Shown here: positions 53,225-62,297 of the stretch, in pieces
Position numbering within the stretch: position 1 is the stretch's first letter
Layout of the letters: each line of letters begins with the position of its first letter
NCBI RefSeq assembly: GCF_937888285.1
Contig: NZ_CALART010000109.1
Span: 72,297 to 136,296, forward strand
Length of the DNA: 64,000 nucleotides
Reading direction: 5' to 3'
Source of the DNA: an uncultured Aquimonas sp.
GTDB lineage: Bacteria > Pseudomonadota > Gammaproteobacteria > Xanthomonadales > Xanthomonadaceae
Notes under the pieces: model-generated
What the model saw: the letters and a program-made list of their open reading frames with translations, nothing else
What the model was told of the DNA's origin: nothing
Database searches by the model: none
Made by a program: the position numbers and the translations under genes

Positions 53225-54528
53225 GCCGGCTGTTCTCCGCCGCCGCGCGGGCCACGCCGACGGCGGCGGCGCTTGCCGCTGCCCTCGCGTGGGGTCGTCG
53301 AAGCGTCGAGGGGCTCGCCGGCGGCGTCATGCGTCGCCGCAGCAGCCAGTGGCTCCTGCGCGGCGCTGGCCTTCGCGCCGGTCGCAGGCTCGGCCTGGAT
53401 GCGGGCGTCGGCGCCTTCGGCGCGCCGCGCCGATGCGCGACTCTCGCGTCGGCTCTGCCGGTGCGCGCTGTCGCCCTCGCCGCCATACAGCGAGCTCTCG
53501 GTGTAGCGCGCATGCAGCCAGCGCAGCACCACCATCACCACTGCCGCCACCGGCAGGGCCAGCAGCACGCCGAGGAAGCCGAACAGCTGGCCGCCGGCCA
53601 TGATCGCGAAGATCACCGCGACCGGATGCATGCCGATCTTGTCGCCGACCAGCCAGGGTGTGAGCAGGAAGCTCTCGATCATCTGGCCGGCGCCGAACAC
53701 CGCGCAGACCAGCACGATGTGGAACAGATCGCCGTGCTGCACGAGGGTCGCGATCAACGCGGCGCCCAAGCCGATGATCATGCCGAGATAGGGCACGAAG
53801 CTGACCAGACCGGCCAGCATGCCGATCAGCAGGGCGAGGTCGACGCCGACCAGCCACAGACCGATCGAATAGATCGCGCCCAGCGAGAGCATCACGCTCA
53901 GCTGGCCGCGCAGGAAGCTGCCGAGCACCGCGTCGGCTTCACCTGCCAGCTTGACCACGGTCGGCTCGACCGAGCGCGGCAGCAGCTCGCGAACACGACC
54001 CATCAGCACGTCCCAGTCGCGCAGCAGATAGAAGGTGACCACCGGGATCAGGGCGAGGTTGGCGAGGAAGCCCAGCACCGCGAGGCTCGACCTCGACAGG
54101 TGGGCGAAGACCTGGCCGGCAGCGGTGCCGGCCTCCTGCCAGTAGTCCTTGGCCAGCGCCACCAGATTCTCGGTCTTCAGGTGATCCAGGCCGAAGCCGG
54201 TCTGCGTCTCGACCCAGGGCAGCGCGGTGTTCTGCACCCATTCGGCGAACACCGGCAGCTTGTCGCCAAAGGCCGCCGCCTGGTTGCGCAGCATCGGGAT
54301 CAGCAGCAGCACGGCGCCGACCACGACCAGGGTCATCAGCAGGAAGACGATGCCGACCGCGGCACTGCGCGACAGCCGGCGCGCCTCCAGGCGGTCGACC
54401 AGCGGGTCGCCGAGATAGGCGAACAGCGCGGCGGCGGCGAAGGGCGTGAGCACGGGCGCCAACAGGTACAGCAGGGCCCCCAGCAGCACGGTGAGCGCCA
54501 GCAGCTGCCATTTGTGGGTATCAGTCAT
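53221..54528 (-). CDS. AI-2E family transporter (PerM-like)
   Basis: A 435-residue membrane protein with about eight helices of the AI-2E/PerM family (HKWQLLALTVLLGALLYLLA at the start; GLVSFVPYLGMIIGLGAALI; GDKIGMHPVAVIFAIMAGGQ; FGFLGVLLALPVAAVVMVVL). A charged C-terminal tail of about 90 residues ends in a run of basic residues (GKRRRRRRGPRGGGEQPA). Members export varied small molecules or ions; the name is historical. I chose ATG 54528, which has GGAG six bases upstream and overlaps the previous gene by 8 nt; an ATG at 54540 is possible. Confidence 0.9.
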   Translation of the reverse strand: MTDTHKWQLLALTVLLGALLYLLAPVLTPFAAAALFAYLGDPLVDRLEARRLSRSAAVGIVFLLMTLVVVGAVLLLIPMLRNQAAAFGDKLPVFAEWVQNTALPWVETQTGFGLDHLKTENLVALAKDYWQEAGTAAGQVFAHLSRSSLAVLGFLANLALIPVVTFYLLRDWDVLMGRVRELLPRSVEPTVVKLAGEADAVLGSFLRGQLSVMLSLGAIYSIGLWLVGVDLALLIGMLAGLVSFVPYLGMIIGLGAALIATLVQHGDLFHIVLVCAVFGAGQMIESFLLTPWLVGDKIGMHPVAVIFAIMAGGQLFGFLGVLLALPVAAVVMVVLRWLHARYTESSLYGGEGDSAHRQSRRESRASARRAEGADARIQAEPATGAKASAAQEPLAAAATHDAAGEPLDASTTPREGSGKRRRRRRGPRGGGEQPA

Positions 54529-55084
54529 GCGGTGCTCCAAGGGTGGCGCGGGCGCGGCGCCCGTAGCGCCAGACGTAGTCGATGCCGCTCAGCAGGGTGA
54601 GCGCGGCGGTGAGCAGGGCCAGCGGCGGCAGGACGGCGCCGAACTCGGCGCGTGACCCGAGGTGGACCAGGCAGGCCAGCAGGAACAGCAGCTGCAGGAA
54701 GGTGGTGAGCTTGCCGAGCAGGCTGGGCGCCGGCTGCAGGCGGGCGACGCGGCGATGCCAGACGGTGGCGCCGCCGACGATGATCAGATCGCGCAGGGCG
54801 ACCAGCGCCGCCAGCCAGTCGGGTATGACGTCCTGCCACCACAGGCAGGCGTAGCCGGTGACCAGCAGCAGCTTGTCGGCCAGCGGATCGAGCACCCCGC
54901 CCAGCCAGCTCTGCCAGCGGAACAGCCGGGCCAGCGCGCCGTCCAGCGCATCGGTCAGGCCGGCGATGGCGGCCACCCACAGCGCGGCTTCGTAGTCGCC
55001 GCGCAGCAGCAGCACCGCCAGCGGCGGCACCAGCAGCAGGCGCAGGATCGTCAGCGCGTTCGGCAGGTGGCGCAGGACCGTCAT
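54521..55084 (-). CDS. CDP-alcohol phosphatidyltransferase family protein (PgsA-like)
   Basis: A 187-residue membrane enzyme that transfers a phosphatidyl group from CDP-diacylglycerol to an alcohol. The family motif D-x2-D-G-x2-A-R-x8-G-x3-D-x3-D is complete (TDALDGALARLF, then GGVLDPLADK). The length and start PNALTILRLLLVPPLAVLLL match PgsA (phosphatidylglycerophosphate synthase), but a second PgsA elsewhere in the genome cannot be excluded, so I leave the symbol blank. It follows DUF2066 by 16 nt. Confidence 0.88.
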   Translation of the reverse strand: MTVLRHLPNALTILRLLLVPPLAVLLLRGDYEAALWVAAIAGLTDALDGALARLFRWQSWLGGVLDPLADKLLLVTGYACLWWQDVIPDWLAALVALRDLIIVGGATVWHRRVARLQPAPSLLGKLTTFLQLLFLLACLVHLGSRAEFGAVLPPLALLTAALTLLSGIDYVWRYGRRARATLGAPHD

Positions 55085-55100
55085 CGGCGGCGGCCGGCCA

Positions 55101-56213
55101 TCAGGGTTCCAGCTGGAACTCGGCCGCACCGCTGGGGCTGCTGCCCATCGGCCGCAGCACCTGGCCGAAGCCGGCCAGCCGCTGCAGGGCCTCGACGCCG
55201 GCGCCGAGATCGAGCATCAGCACGAGAGCTTCGCCCTGCGCCGAACGCACTTCGAGGCCGCGCACGAGGTTCAGCGAACGCAGATAGGCGACCGCGCGCG
55301 CATAGTCGGCGCCGGAGCGCACGCCCTGGATGCGCACCGCATAGCGGCCGGGCTCGCCCAGCGCCGCCAGCCCGGCATAGCGCTGGGTCAGCGCGGCCAC
55401 CGCCTGGCTGGCGCCATTGGCCAGCAGGGCCTGGGCGTCGCCGCCGGCATCGCTCCAACGCCGCAGCACCTCACCGCCGTCGATCACCACCCAGTTCACC
55501 CGCCAGCCGCCGCCAGCGCGCTCCAGGCGCCCCGACAGCACGCTCTGGCTGGCGTAGCGCTGGCTGCCGGCCATGATCGCGGCGACGTTCTCGCCCCACA
55601 CGGCCTGCACGTCGACGGCAGCCTGGTCTTCGAGATCGAGCAGCGGGAAGATCATGCCGACGCCTTCGGCAGCGGCGCGCGTGCTGAGTGCCGCCACCGC
55701 CTGCGCCTGCGCCTCGCTGACCAGGCGCGGGCCGCGCCCGTCGTCGATGCCCAGCCACAGCATCAGCGGCGGCCGCGGGCCGGGCCAGAAGGCGATGCCG
55801 GCACCGGCCAGCAGGGCATCGACCTTGCTGCGCTCGAAGCGCGCCACCAGCACCGCGCGCTGCACGGGCTGGCCATCGACCACGGCGATGTCGCTGCGAT
55901 AGCGGTAGTGCTGCAGCATGCCCTGCGCCGCATCGAGCTGCTCGCGAACGCCCGGATGGTTCGGCGCATCGGCATTGCCGCTGAGCTTGACCAGCACGCC
56001 CGCAAGCGCCTGCGGCAGGGCCGCGGCGCGAGCCTCTTCGGACTGGTCGGCGACCACGGCTTCACCCTCGTAGAGCGCGGCGGGATCGATCGCCTGGGCG
56101 CCTGCGGCGGACGACAGGGCGAACAGTCCGAGCAGGGTCAGGCACAGCAGGCGGAACGGGACGGGCAGGCGCACGGTGAAGCCCCGGAGGTCGGCAGGTG
56201 AACAGGCGCGCAT
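55101..56213 (-). CDS. DUF2066 domain protein, exported
   Basis: A 370-residue exported protein of the DUF2066 family, regularly found upstream of hda in these bacteria and without known function. The signal peptide is VRLPVPFRLLCLTLLGLFAL ending SSAAGAQA. The family core reads YEGEAVVADQSEEARAAALPQAL, VLVKLSGNADAPNHPGV and LQHYRYRS. Two starts are possible: ATG at 56213 or GTG at 56174. The GTG gives a more usual signal peptide, but neither has a strong ribosome-binding site. It is divergent from purM over less than 100 bp. Confidence 0.82.
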   Translation of the reverse strand: MRACSPADLRGFTVRLPVPFRLLCLTLLGLFALSSAAGAQAIDPAALYEGEAVVADQSEEARAAALPQALAGVLVKLSGNADAPNHPGVREQLDAAQGMLQHYRYRSDIAVVDGQPVQRAVLVARFERSKVDALLAGAGIAFWPGPRPPLMLWLGIDDGRGPRLVSEAQAQAVAALSTRAAAEGVGMIFPLLDLEDQAAVDVQAVWGENVAAIMAGSQRYASQSVLSGRLERAGGGWRVNWVVIDGGEVLRRWSDAGGDAQALLANGASQAVAALTQRYAGLAALGEPGRYAVRIQGVRSGADYARAVAYLRSLNLVRGLEVRSAQGEALVLMLDLGAGVEALQRLAGFGQVLRPMGSSPSGAAEFQLEP

Positions 56214-56307
56214 GGTAACCGAGGGCCGCAGCCCTGCCCGCCGGCACCGGCCTGCGGGGGCCGGCTGCTATCATGCGCGGCTTTCCTGCCCGCCCCAGGA
56301 CACCCTT

Positions 56308-57366
56308 GTGAGCACCCCGCAGCAGCCCCTCACCTACCGCGATGCGGGCGTCGACATCGACGCCGGCAACACCGTCGTCGAACGCATCAAACCGCTGGTC
56401 AAGCGCACCTTCCGGCCCGAGGTGATGGGCGGCCTGGGCGGCTTCGGCGCGCTGTTCAACCTGTCCGGCAAGTACCGTGAGCCGGTGCTGGTCTCGGGCA
56501 CCGATGGCGTGGGCACCAAGCTCAAGCTGGCGCAGCAGCTGAACCGCCACGACACGATCGGCATCGATCTCGTCGGCATGTGCGTCAACGATGTCCTCGT
56601 GCAGGGCGCGGAATCGCTGTTCTTCCTCGACTATTTCGCCACCGGCAAGCTCGATGTCGAGACTACGGTCAGCGTCGTCGGCGGCATCGCCCGCGGCTGC
56701 GAGCTGGCGGGCTGCGCGCTGATCGGTGGCGAGACCGCCGAGATGCCGGACATGTACCCGCCCGGCGAGTACGACCTCGCCGGCTTCTGCGTCGGTGCAG
56801 TCGAGAAGTCGGCCCTGCTGGACGGCGCAGCGGTCAAGGCCGGCGATCTGATCATCGGCATCGCGTCGAGCGGCGCGCACTCCAACGGCTACTCGCTGAT
56901 CCGCCGCATCGTCGATCGCGCCGGCCGGCCGTTCGAGATGGACCTGGGCGGCGTCACGCTGATGGATGCGCTGATGGCACCGACCGAGATCTACGTGAAG
57001 CCGGTGCTGGAGCTGCTCGGCACGCACAACCCCGGCGCGCGCCCCGAGGCCATCCATGCGATGGCCCACATCACCGGCGGCGGGCTGGAGGAAAACATCA
57101 TCCGTGTGGTGCCCGAGGGCCTGGGCCTGCACATCGACAGCAGCAGCTGGCGGCTTCCGGCCCTGTTCGACTGGCTGCAGCGCGAAGGCGCGGTGCCGCA
57201 GCGCGAGATGTGGCGCACCTTCAACTGCGGCATCGGCTACACCCTGCTGGTCGACCTTGTCGCCGCCAGCGCGATCGAGGCCGATCTCGACCGCCTCGGA
57301 CTCAAGCATTGGCGCATCGGCGAAGTGGTGGCCGCCAGCGGCGAACACCGCGTCACGATCGTCTAG
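56308..57366 (+). CDS. purM: phosphoribosylformylglycinamidine cyclo-ligase PurM
   Basis: A 352-residue enzyme that makes AIR from FGAM and ATP. Marks are LTYRDAGVDIDAGNTVVERI, GGFGALFNLSGKYREPVLVS, GTDGVGTKLKLA, GIDLVGMCVNDVLVQGAE, GGETAEMPDMYPPGEYDLAG and AHITGGGLEENIIRV. The start is a GTG at 56308 with AGGA eight bases upstream. It is the first gene of purM-purN-DUF3108. Confidence 0.97.
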   Translation: MSTPQQPLTYRDAGVDIDAGNTVVERIKPLVKRTFRPEVMGGLGGFGALFNLSGKYREPVLVSGTDGVGTKLKLAQQLNRHDTIGIDLVGMCVNDVLVQGAESLFFLDYFATGKLDVETTVSVVGGIARGCELAGCALIGGETAEMPDMYPPGEYDLAGFCVGAVEKSALLDGAAVKAGDLIIGIASSGAHSNGYSLIRRIVDRAGRPFEMDLGGVTLMDALMAPTEIYVKPVLELLGTHNPGARPEAIHAMAHITGGGLEENIIRVVPEGLGLHIDSSSWRLPALFDWLQREGAVPQREMWRTFNCGIGYTLLVDLVAASAIEADLDRLGLKHWRIGEVVAASGEHRVTIV

Positions 57367-57370
57367 GCCG

Positions 57371-58018
57371 ATGACCCTGCGCGTGGCCGTGCTGGCCTCG
57401 GGCGAGGGCAGCACCCTGCAGGCGATGATCGAGGCCCGCGATGCGGGCCAGCTCGACGTCGCCTTCGTGGGCCTGTTCTCGGACAAGCCCGGCGCGCGCG
57501 CGCTGGAACGCGCGCTGGCCGCCGGCATGCCGGTCTGCGCGCTCAGCCCCAAGGGCTTCGAATCGCGCGTCGAACATGACCGCGCGCTGTTCGCGCGGGT
57601 GGAGCAGGTTCAGCCCGAACTCATCGTCTGTGCCGGATACATGCGCATCATCAGCGCCGAGGTGGCGCAGCGGTTCGAGCGCCGGATGATCAACCTGCAC
57701 CCTTCCCTGCTGCCGAAGTTCCGCGGCCTGCGCACGCATCGGCAGTGTCTGGATGCCGGCGATCCCGTGCACGGCGCCAGCGTGCACTGGGTCACCGCCG
57801 AACTCGATGGCGGGCCGGTGATCGCGCAGGCGCGGGTGCCAGTGCATGCCAGCGACGACGAGCAGACGCTGGAAGCGCGGGTGCGCCAGGTCGAGCGTCC
57901 GCTGCTGCTGGCGACCGTGCGCGCGCTGGCCGCAGGCCGCATCCGTCATGGCGATGGCCTGCGCTACCTCGACACTCGATTCGAACTGAGCGACAGCGAG
58001 GTCTTTGCATGCGCCTGA
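57371..58018 (+). CDS. purN: phosphoribosylglycinamide formyltransferase PurN
   Basis: A 215-residue enzyme that formylates GAR using 10-formyltetrahydrofolate. Marks are VAVLASGEGSTLQAMIEA, CAGYMRIISAEVAQRF, the catalytic NLHPSLLPKFRG with the active-site His, and GASVHWVTAELDGGPVIAQ containing the essential Asp. The canonical GRGSN loop reads GEGST, and HPSLLPKFRG is followed by LRTHRQCLDAG rather than the common G-T-H-A, which is minor variation. It follows purM by 4 nt. Confidence 0.95.
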   Translation: MTLRVAVLASGEGSTLQAMIEARDAGQLDVAFVGLFSDKPGARALERALAAGMPVCALSPKGFESRVEHDRALFARVEQVQPELIVCAGYMRIISAEVAQRFERRMINLHPSLLPKFRGLRTHRQCLDAGDPVHGASVHWVTAELDGGPVIAQARVPVHASDDEQTLEARVRQVERPLLLATVRALAAGRIRHGDGLRYLDTRFELSDSEVFACA

Positions 58019-58740
58019 ACATTGTCCGATTCACCGCCCTCGCCGCGCTCGCGCTCGGCGCCTCCGCCGGGCATGCGCAGGCCAGCGCGCTGGAGCCCTT
58101 CACCGCGCGCTACGAAGTGCTGCGCGACGGCAAGTCCCAGGGTGAGGCGGTGATGCGCCTGGAACGCATCGAGGGCGAACGCTGGAGGTTCTCCAGCGAT
58201 GTGCGCGGCACCTCGGGCATGGCGCGGCTGTCCGGCTTCGAGATGCGCGAAAGCACCGAGTTCGAGGCCCTGGCCGATGGACGGCTCAAGCCCCTGTCGG
58301 CCCAGGCCAGCGGCGGCGTCAGCCTGCGCCGGCGCAGCATCGGCACCGAGTTCGACTGGAGCGCGAACCAGGTCCGCTGGAACGGCGACGCCAAGCCCGA
58401 GCATCGCGGCCCCGCGCCGCTGGGCGCCGACACGGTCAACCCGCAGATCCTCAACCTCGCCCTCGCCCAGCGCCTGCGCGCCGGCGCCGAGGGCGTGATC
58501 CGGCTGGACCTGGTCAATCGCGGCGACAGCGACCCGGTCGAGTACCGCGTGCGCGGCAGCGAGCAGGTCAAGGTGCCGATGGGCGAGCGCGAGGCGATCG
58601 CCCTGCACCACCGCCGCACCGACAAGGACCGCGAGATCACCCTGTGGATCGATCCCAGCCTGCCGCCGGCACCGCTGCGCGTGCTGCAGCGTGAGGATGG
58701 TGCGGATGCCTACGAGCTGCGGCTGATCGAGCTGCGTTGA
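58009..58740 (+). CDS. DUF3108 domain protein, exported
   Basis: A 243-residue exported protein (signal peptide RFTALAALALGASAGHAQA) of the DUF3108 family. It begins LEPFTARYEVLRDGKSQGEA and has beta-strand repeats typical of the family, ending with LWIDPSLPPAPLRVLQRED. In Xanthomonadales and Pseudomonas this gene often follows purN; its function is unknown. The ATG overlaps the purN end by 10 nt and has GAGG seven bases upstream. Confidence 0.88.
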   Translation: MRLNIVRFTALAALALGASAGHAQASALEPFTARYEVLRDGKSQGEAVMRLERIEGERWRFSSDVRGTSGMARLSGFEMRESTEFEALADGRLKPLSAQASGGVSLRRRSIGTEFDWSANQVRWNGDAKPEHRGPAPLGADTVNPQILNLALAQRLRAGAEGVIRLDLVNRGDSDPVEYRVRGSEQVKVPMGEREAIALHHRRTDKDREITLWIDPSLPPAPLRVLQREDGADAYELRLIELR

Positions 58741-58815
58741 GAGGTCGCTGGGAGGTCGCTTAGAGCGGCGCACATTCAGGCTGGCTTCGTTACAGGCAAT
58801 GCGTCGTTCGTGGTC

Positions 58816-59265
58816 GTAGGGCGGATAAGCGCAGCGCATCCGCCGGCGTGTCCGGCAGAAGCCGAGCCACGAACGAAGCCCGCGCCTTCGACAGGACTTG
58901 CGGATGCCGCGTCCGCATCAGAGCTCGCGCATCTGGCCCATGGCTTGCCTCCAAGCCTCGCCCCAGGCGTGCGCCGCATATGCATTTCGCCCGCTCCCTG
59001 CGTCTTTGGCGAGCCCTGCGCGTCTACGTGGCTCGCTGGCGGATGCGCTGCGCTTATCCGCCCTGCCAGAGCGGCGTGGCGCAGGTCTTGGCCGATCCGG
59101 CAGTAGTCGAGCCCCGAAGGAAACCCACCCCGCCGAGCCAGGATGCTCGGGCTGCACCTCGCCCGGAGCTGGGCTGCGTTCGCCGCGATGCACTCTCGGC
59201 CTTGAGCTTCGTCGAGCCCCACGCGTGCATGCGACTCGCTGGCGGATGTGCTGCGCTTGTCCGCC
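58816..59265. repeat. dispersed GGCGGAT REP hairpins
   Basis: GTAG plus a GGCGGAT hairpin lies at 58816-58844. Opposite-orientation copies lie at 59038-59066 (border CCCTGCC) and 59241-59265 (decayed, loop GTGCTGCGC). They are not at the 77-bp spacing seen elsewhere. The gap 58741-59357 contains no gene I can support. Confidence 0.75.
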
Positions 59266-59357
59266 ATACAACTGCTCGCAGCGCCGCGCAGCGCCTCGAC
59301 AGCGCCTGAGCGCCTGCGTGCGTTGAATCCGCTGCCTTGCCTGTCCCAAAAGCAGGC

Positions 59358-60710
59358 TCAGGCGCTACCGGAAGGATTGCGCACGGTGATCGTGTCGAGG
59401 CCACGCCCGTTCGGGCCGCCTTCGGCGCGCCACAGCTTCCAGGCGAAGAACAGCCCGAGTGCGCAGAGTGCGCTGTAGAACCACATGCTGCCGGCGTAGC
59501 CTGCGGGATTGTCGGGGCCTGCCCCCCCGCGATCGTTGAGGAAACCCACCACCGGCGGCACCGCGGCCCAGCCGAGCTGCTGGCACAGGGTCATCATCGC
59601 GTAGGCAGAGCCCAGCCGCCGCTGGTCGACGATGTAGGCCACCGAGGGCCACATCACCGCCGGGATCAGCGAGAACACGCCACCCAGCACCAGCATCACC
59701 ACCAGCAGGGTCAGCGGCACTTCACCGCTGCCGATGAAGGGAATCGCGATGGCGACCGCCGGCCCCGGCGGCAGGTAGGTCACGGCGAGGAACAGCGGCA
59801 GCATCACCAGGCTGCCGGCGACCATGAACAGCGAGCGTCGCCCCACCCGATCCACCCACAGGCCGAACAGCGGCGTGGCGAAGATCGCCGCCACCGGCAG
59901 CAGGCTGCTGAGCAGGCCCGCGGCCTCGCGCTGCAGGCCATGGGCCTGCTGGAAGTAGTCGATGGCGAAGGTGCGGAACGGAAACACCGTCGAGTAGAAC
60001 ACCACGCAGAGGGCGACGATGAACCAGTAGCTGCGGCCGAAGGCGAACAGGCGCTTGAAGTCGAGCCGCTCGCTGTCGCCGCCCGGGCCGAGGTCGATAC
60101 GCCCTTCGGCGCGCTTCTCCAGCACCCAGTACAGCATCGCTGCGGCCACCGACACGCCGGCCACGCCGGTCGCCAGCCACAGCGGGTCCTGCCAGTTGGC
60201 ATACAGCGGAGCGGCGAAGCCGGTCGACCAGTCCGCCGAGGCCGAGCCCAGGCGCGAGATCGACAGGTTCATGCCGAAGGCGAGGCTGAGCTCCTTGCCC
60301 TTGAACCACTTGGCCAGCACGGTGGTGGCGGCGACGATCAGCGGTTCGGCGCCGAGGCCGAGCATGAACCGCCCGGCGAGGATCATCTCGAAGTGCGGCG
60401 TGAGCGCGGTGAGCGCGCCGCCGGCCAGACACACCAGGGCGAACACGGTGATCGCGACCTTGGTGCCGAAGCGATCGATGATCACGCCACCGGCCAGCAG
60501 CACCAGGATCGCCGCCCAGTTGTAGGCCGAGGACAGCATGCCGATCTGCTGGTAGCTGAAACCCAGCTGGTTGCGCATCAGATCGATGACCGGGCCCAGC
60601 GCGTCGTACAGGTAGTAGTTGCCGAACATCGCCAGGCTGACGAACAGCAGCACCGACCAGCGCTGGAAGGGCGTGGGGCGGGGCAATGCGGAATACGTGT
60701 GCGAGGTCAT
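59358..60710 (-). CDS. major facilitator superfamily transporter (MFSD1-like)
   Basis: A 450-residue inner-membrane transporter with 12 predicted helices. It has NYYLYDALGPVIDLMRNQLG after helix 1, the loop 2-3 motif GGVIIDRFGTKVAI, GRFMLGLGAEPLIVAATTVL in the helix 4 region and FGLWVDRVGRRSLF in loop 8-9. The N-terminal pattern is that of MFSD1-type carriers; MFSD1 in animals exports dipeptides, but the bacterial substrate is unknown. It is divergent from the YfcC gene by 127 bp. Confidence 0.86.
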   Translation of the reverse strand: MTSHTYSALPRPTPFQRWSVLLFVSLAMFGNYYLYDALGPVIDLMRNQLGFSYQQIGMLSSAYNWAAILVLLAGGVIIDRFGTKVAITVFALVCLAGGALTALTPHFEMILAGRFMLGLGAEPLIVAATTVLAKWFKGKELSLAFGMNLSISRLGSASADWSTGFAAPLYANWQDPLWLATGVAGVSVAAAMLYWVLEKRAEGRIDLGPGGDSERLDFKRLFAFGRSYWFIVALCVVFYSTVFPFRTFAIDYFQQAHGLQREAAGLLSSLLPVAAIFATPLFGLWVDRVGRRSLFMVAGSLVMLPLFLAVTYLPPGPAVAIAIPFIGSGEVPLTLLVVMLVLGGVFSLIPAVMWPSVAYIVDQRRLGSAYAMMTLCQQLGWAAVPPVVGFLNDRGGAGPDNPAGYAGSMWFYSALCALGLFFAWKLWRAEGGPNGRGLDTITVRNPSGSA

Positions 60711-60837
60711 GGTCGGGCGGCGGTCCTGGCGCGTGGGCCTGCACTCTAACCGCTGGCGACGCGCTCACAAACCCGCTGCAGATCATCGGCGTTCGCGGGT
60801 TAGCATGCGGGCCCTCGCCGCAGCCCCGTGCACGCTC

Positions 60838-62217
60838 ATGACCACGCGCTTCCGCGTTCCCGACACCCTCGTCCTGCTGTTCCTGATCATGGTGCTGGCC
60901 CTGGTCGCCACCTGGGTGCTGCCGCAGGGCAGCTACCAGACCGCACCCAACGAGCAGGGCCGGATGATGGTGGTGCCAGGCACCTACAGCGAACACGCCG
61001 ATCGGGTGTGGCTGTCGCCGGTCAGCCTGTTCACCGCGATCCCGCGCTCGCTGGCGTTCGCCCAGGACATCATCTTCTTCCTGCTGATCGTCGGCGGCGC
61101 GATCTCGGTGCTGCGCGCCACCGGCATGATCGACGCGGTGCTGGGTCGCCTGCTGCAGTGGATCGGCCATTCGCCCGCGCTGCTGATCGTCTTCGGCACC
61201 GGCATCTTCGCGGCCGGCTCGGCCAGCCTGGGCGTGTCGACCGAGTACATCCCCTTCGCGCTGGTGCTGGTGTCGCTGTGCGCGGCCATGCGCCTCGATG
61301 CCATGACCGCGATGGGCGTGATGATCTGCGGCTATGGCGTCGGCTTCGGCATCGCCTGGACCAACCCCTACACGGTGATGGTGGCGCAGAACATCGCGGA
61401 GCTGCCGCCCACCTCGGGCTGGGAATACCGGCTCGCCCTGTTCCTGCCCTTCGTGGCGGTGACCGCGCACCACGTCTGGCGCTATGCCAGCCGCGTCAAG
61501 GCCGATCCGCAGGCCAGCCTGCTGGCGGATATCCAGGACGATCGCCACCGCGCCGTCCAGCACTACCCGCCGCTCGACGGCCGTCGTCTCGCCGTGCTGG
61601 GCATCACCGTGTTCGCCCTGGTCGCCATGGTCTGGGGCATCTCGCAGTACCGCTGGTATCTGACCGAGCTTGGCGCGATCTGGCTGGGCGTGGCCCTGCT
61701 GGCCGGGCTGATCGGTGGCCTCGGCGCCGACGGCACCGCCAAGCGCTTCGGCGCCGGTGCCGCCGAGCTCGCGATCGTCGCCCTGCTGGTGGGCTTCGCG
61801 CGTTCGATCGCGCTGATCCTCGAAGACGGCCAGGTGCTGCACACCATCGTGCATGCCGCCTCGATTCCGCTGAGCCAGGTCGGAGCCGAGCTGTCCGCGG
61901 TCGGCATGCTGCTGATGCAGACGGGAATGAACTTCTTCATCCCCTCGGGCTCGGGCCAGGCCTTCGCCACGATGCCGATCATGGCGCCGCTGGCGGACGT
62001 GGTCGGCATCGAGCGCCAGGTGGCGGTGCTGGCCTTCCAGTTCGGCGACGGCCTGTCGAACATCATCGTGCCGACCAACATCGTGCTGATGGCCATCCTC
62101 GGCGTGGCCGGCATTCCCTACGACCGCTGGTTCCGCTTCGTCTGGCCGCTGATGCTGAAGCTGATGGCGCTGGCCGCGCTGGCGCTGGTGGCTGCGGTGA
62201 TGTTCGGCTACCAGTGA
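60838..62217 (+). CDS. YfcC family transporter
   Basis: A 459-residue inner-membrane carrier of the YfcC type. It starts FRVPDTLVLLFLIMVLALVA and has WVLPQGSYQT, AAGSASLGVSTEYIPFALVL, AWTNPYTVMVAQNIAELPPT and FFIPSGSGQAFATMPIMAPL. The second gene of this family in the window (14598-16010) shares the motifs but differs strongly in the N-terminal half. Substrates are thought to be amino acids or C4-dicarboxylates. It lies among peptide-type transporters (MFS, POT), hinting at peptide or amino acid supply. A long perfect hairpin follows the stop. Confidence 0.86.
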   Translation: MTTRFRVPDTLVLLFLIMVLALVATWVLPQGSYQTAPNEQGRMMVVPGTYSEHADRVWLSPVSLFTAIPRSLAFAQDIIFFLLIVGGAISVLRATGMIDAVLGRLLQWIGHSPALLIVFGTGIFAAGSASLGVSTEYIPFALVLVSLCAAMRLDAMTAMGVMICGYGVGFGIAWTNPYTVMVAQNIAELPPTSGWEYRLALFLPFVAVTAHHVWRYASRVKADPQASLLADIQDDRHRAVQHYPPLDGRRLAVLGITVFALVAMVWGISQYRWYLTELGAIWLGVALLAGLIGGLGADGTAKRFGAGAAELAIVALLVGFARSIALILEDGQVLHTIVHAASIPLSQVGAELSAVGMLLMQTGMNFFIPSGSGQAFATMPIMAPLADVVGIERQVAVLAFQFGDGLSNIIVPTNIVLMAILGVAGIPYDRWFRFVWPLMLKLMALAALALVAAVMFGYQ

Positions 62218-62245
62218 GCCGATGGCGCTCCGCCGCCGGATGATG

Positions 62246-62286
62246 CGCGGCAGGCCGGGCGCCGTTCGCGCCTCGGGCCTGCCGCG
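62246..62286. terminator. bidirectional hairpin between convergent transporter genes
   Basis: The arms CGCGGCAGGCC and GGCCTGCCGCG pair perfectly over 11 bp around a GC-rich inner stem. It lies 28 bp past the YfcC stop and 11 bp past the stop of the convergent POT gene. Confidence 0.6.
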
Positions 62287-62297
62287 TCGATCGGTAG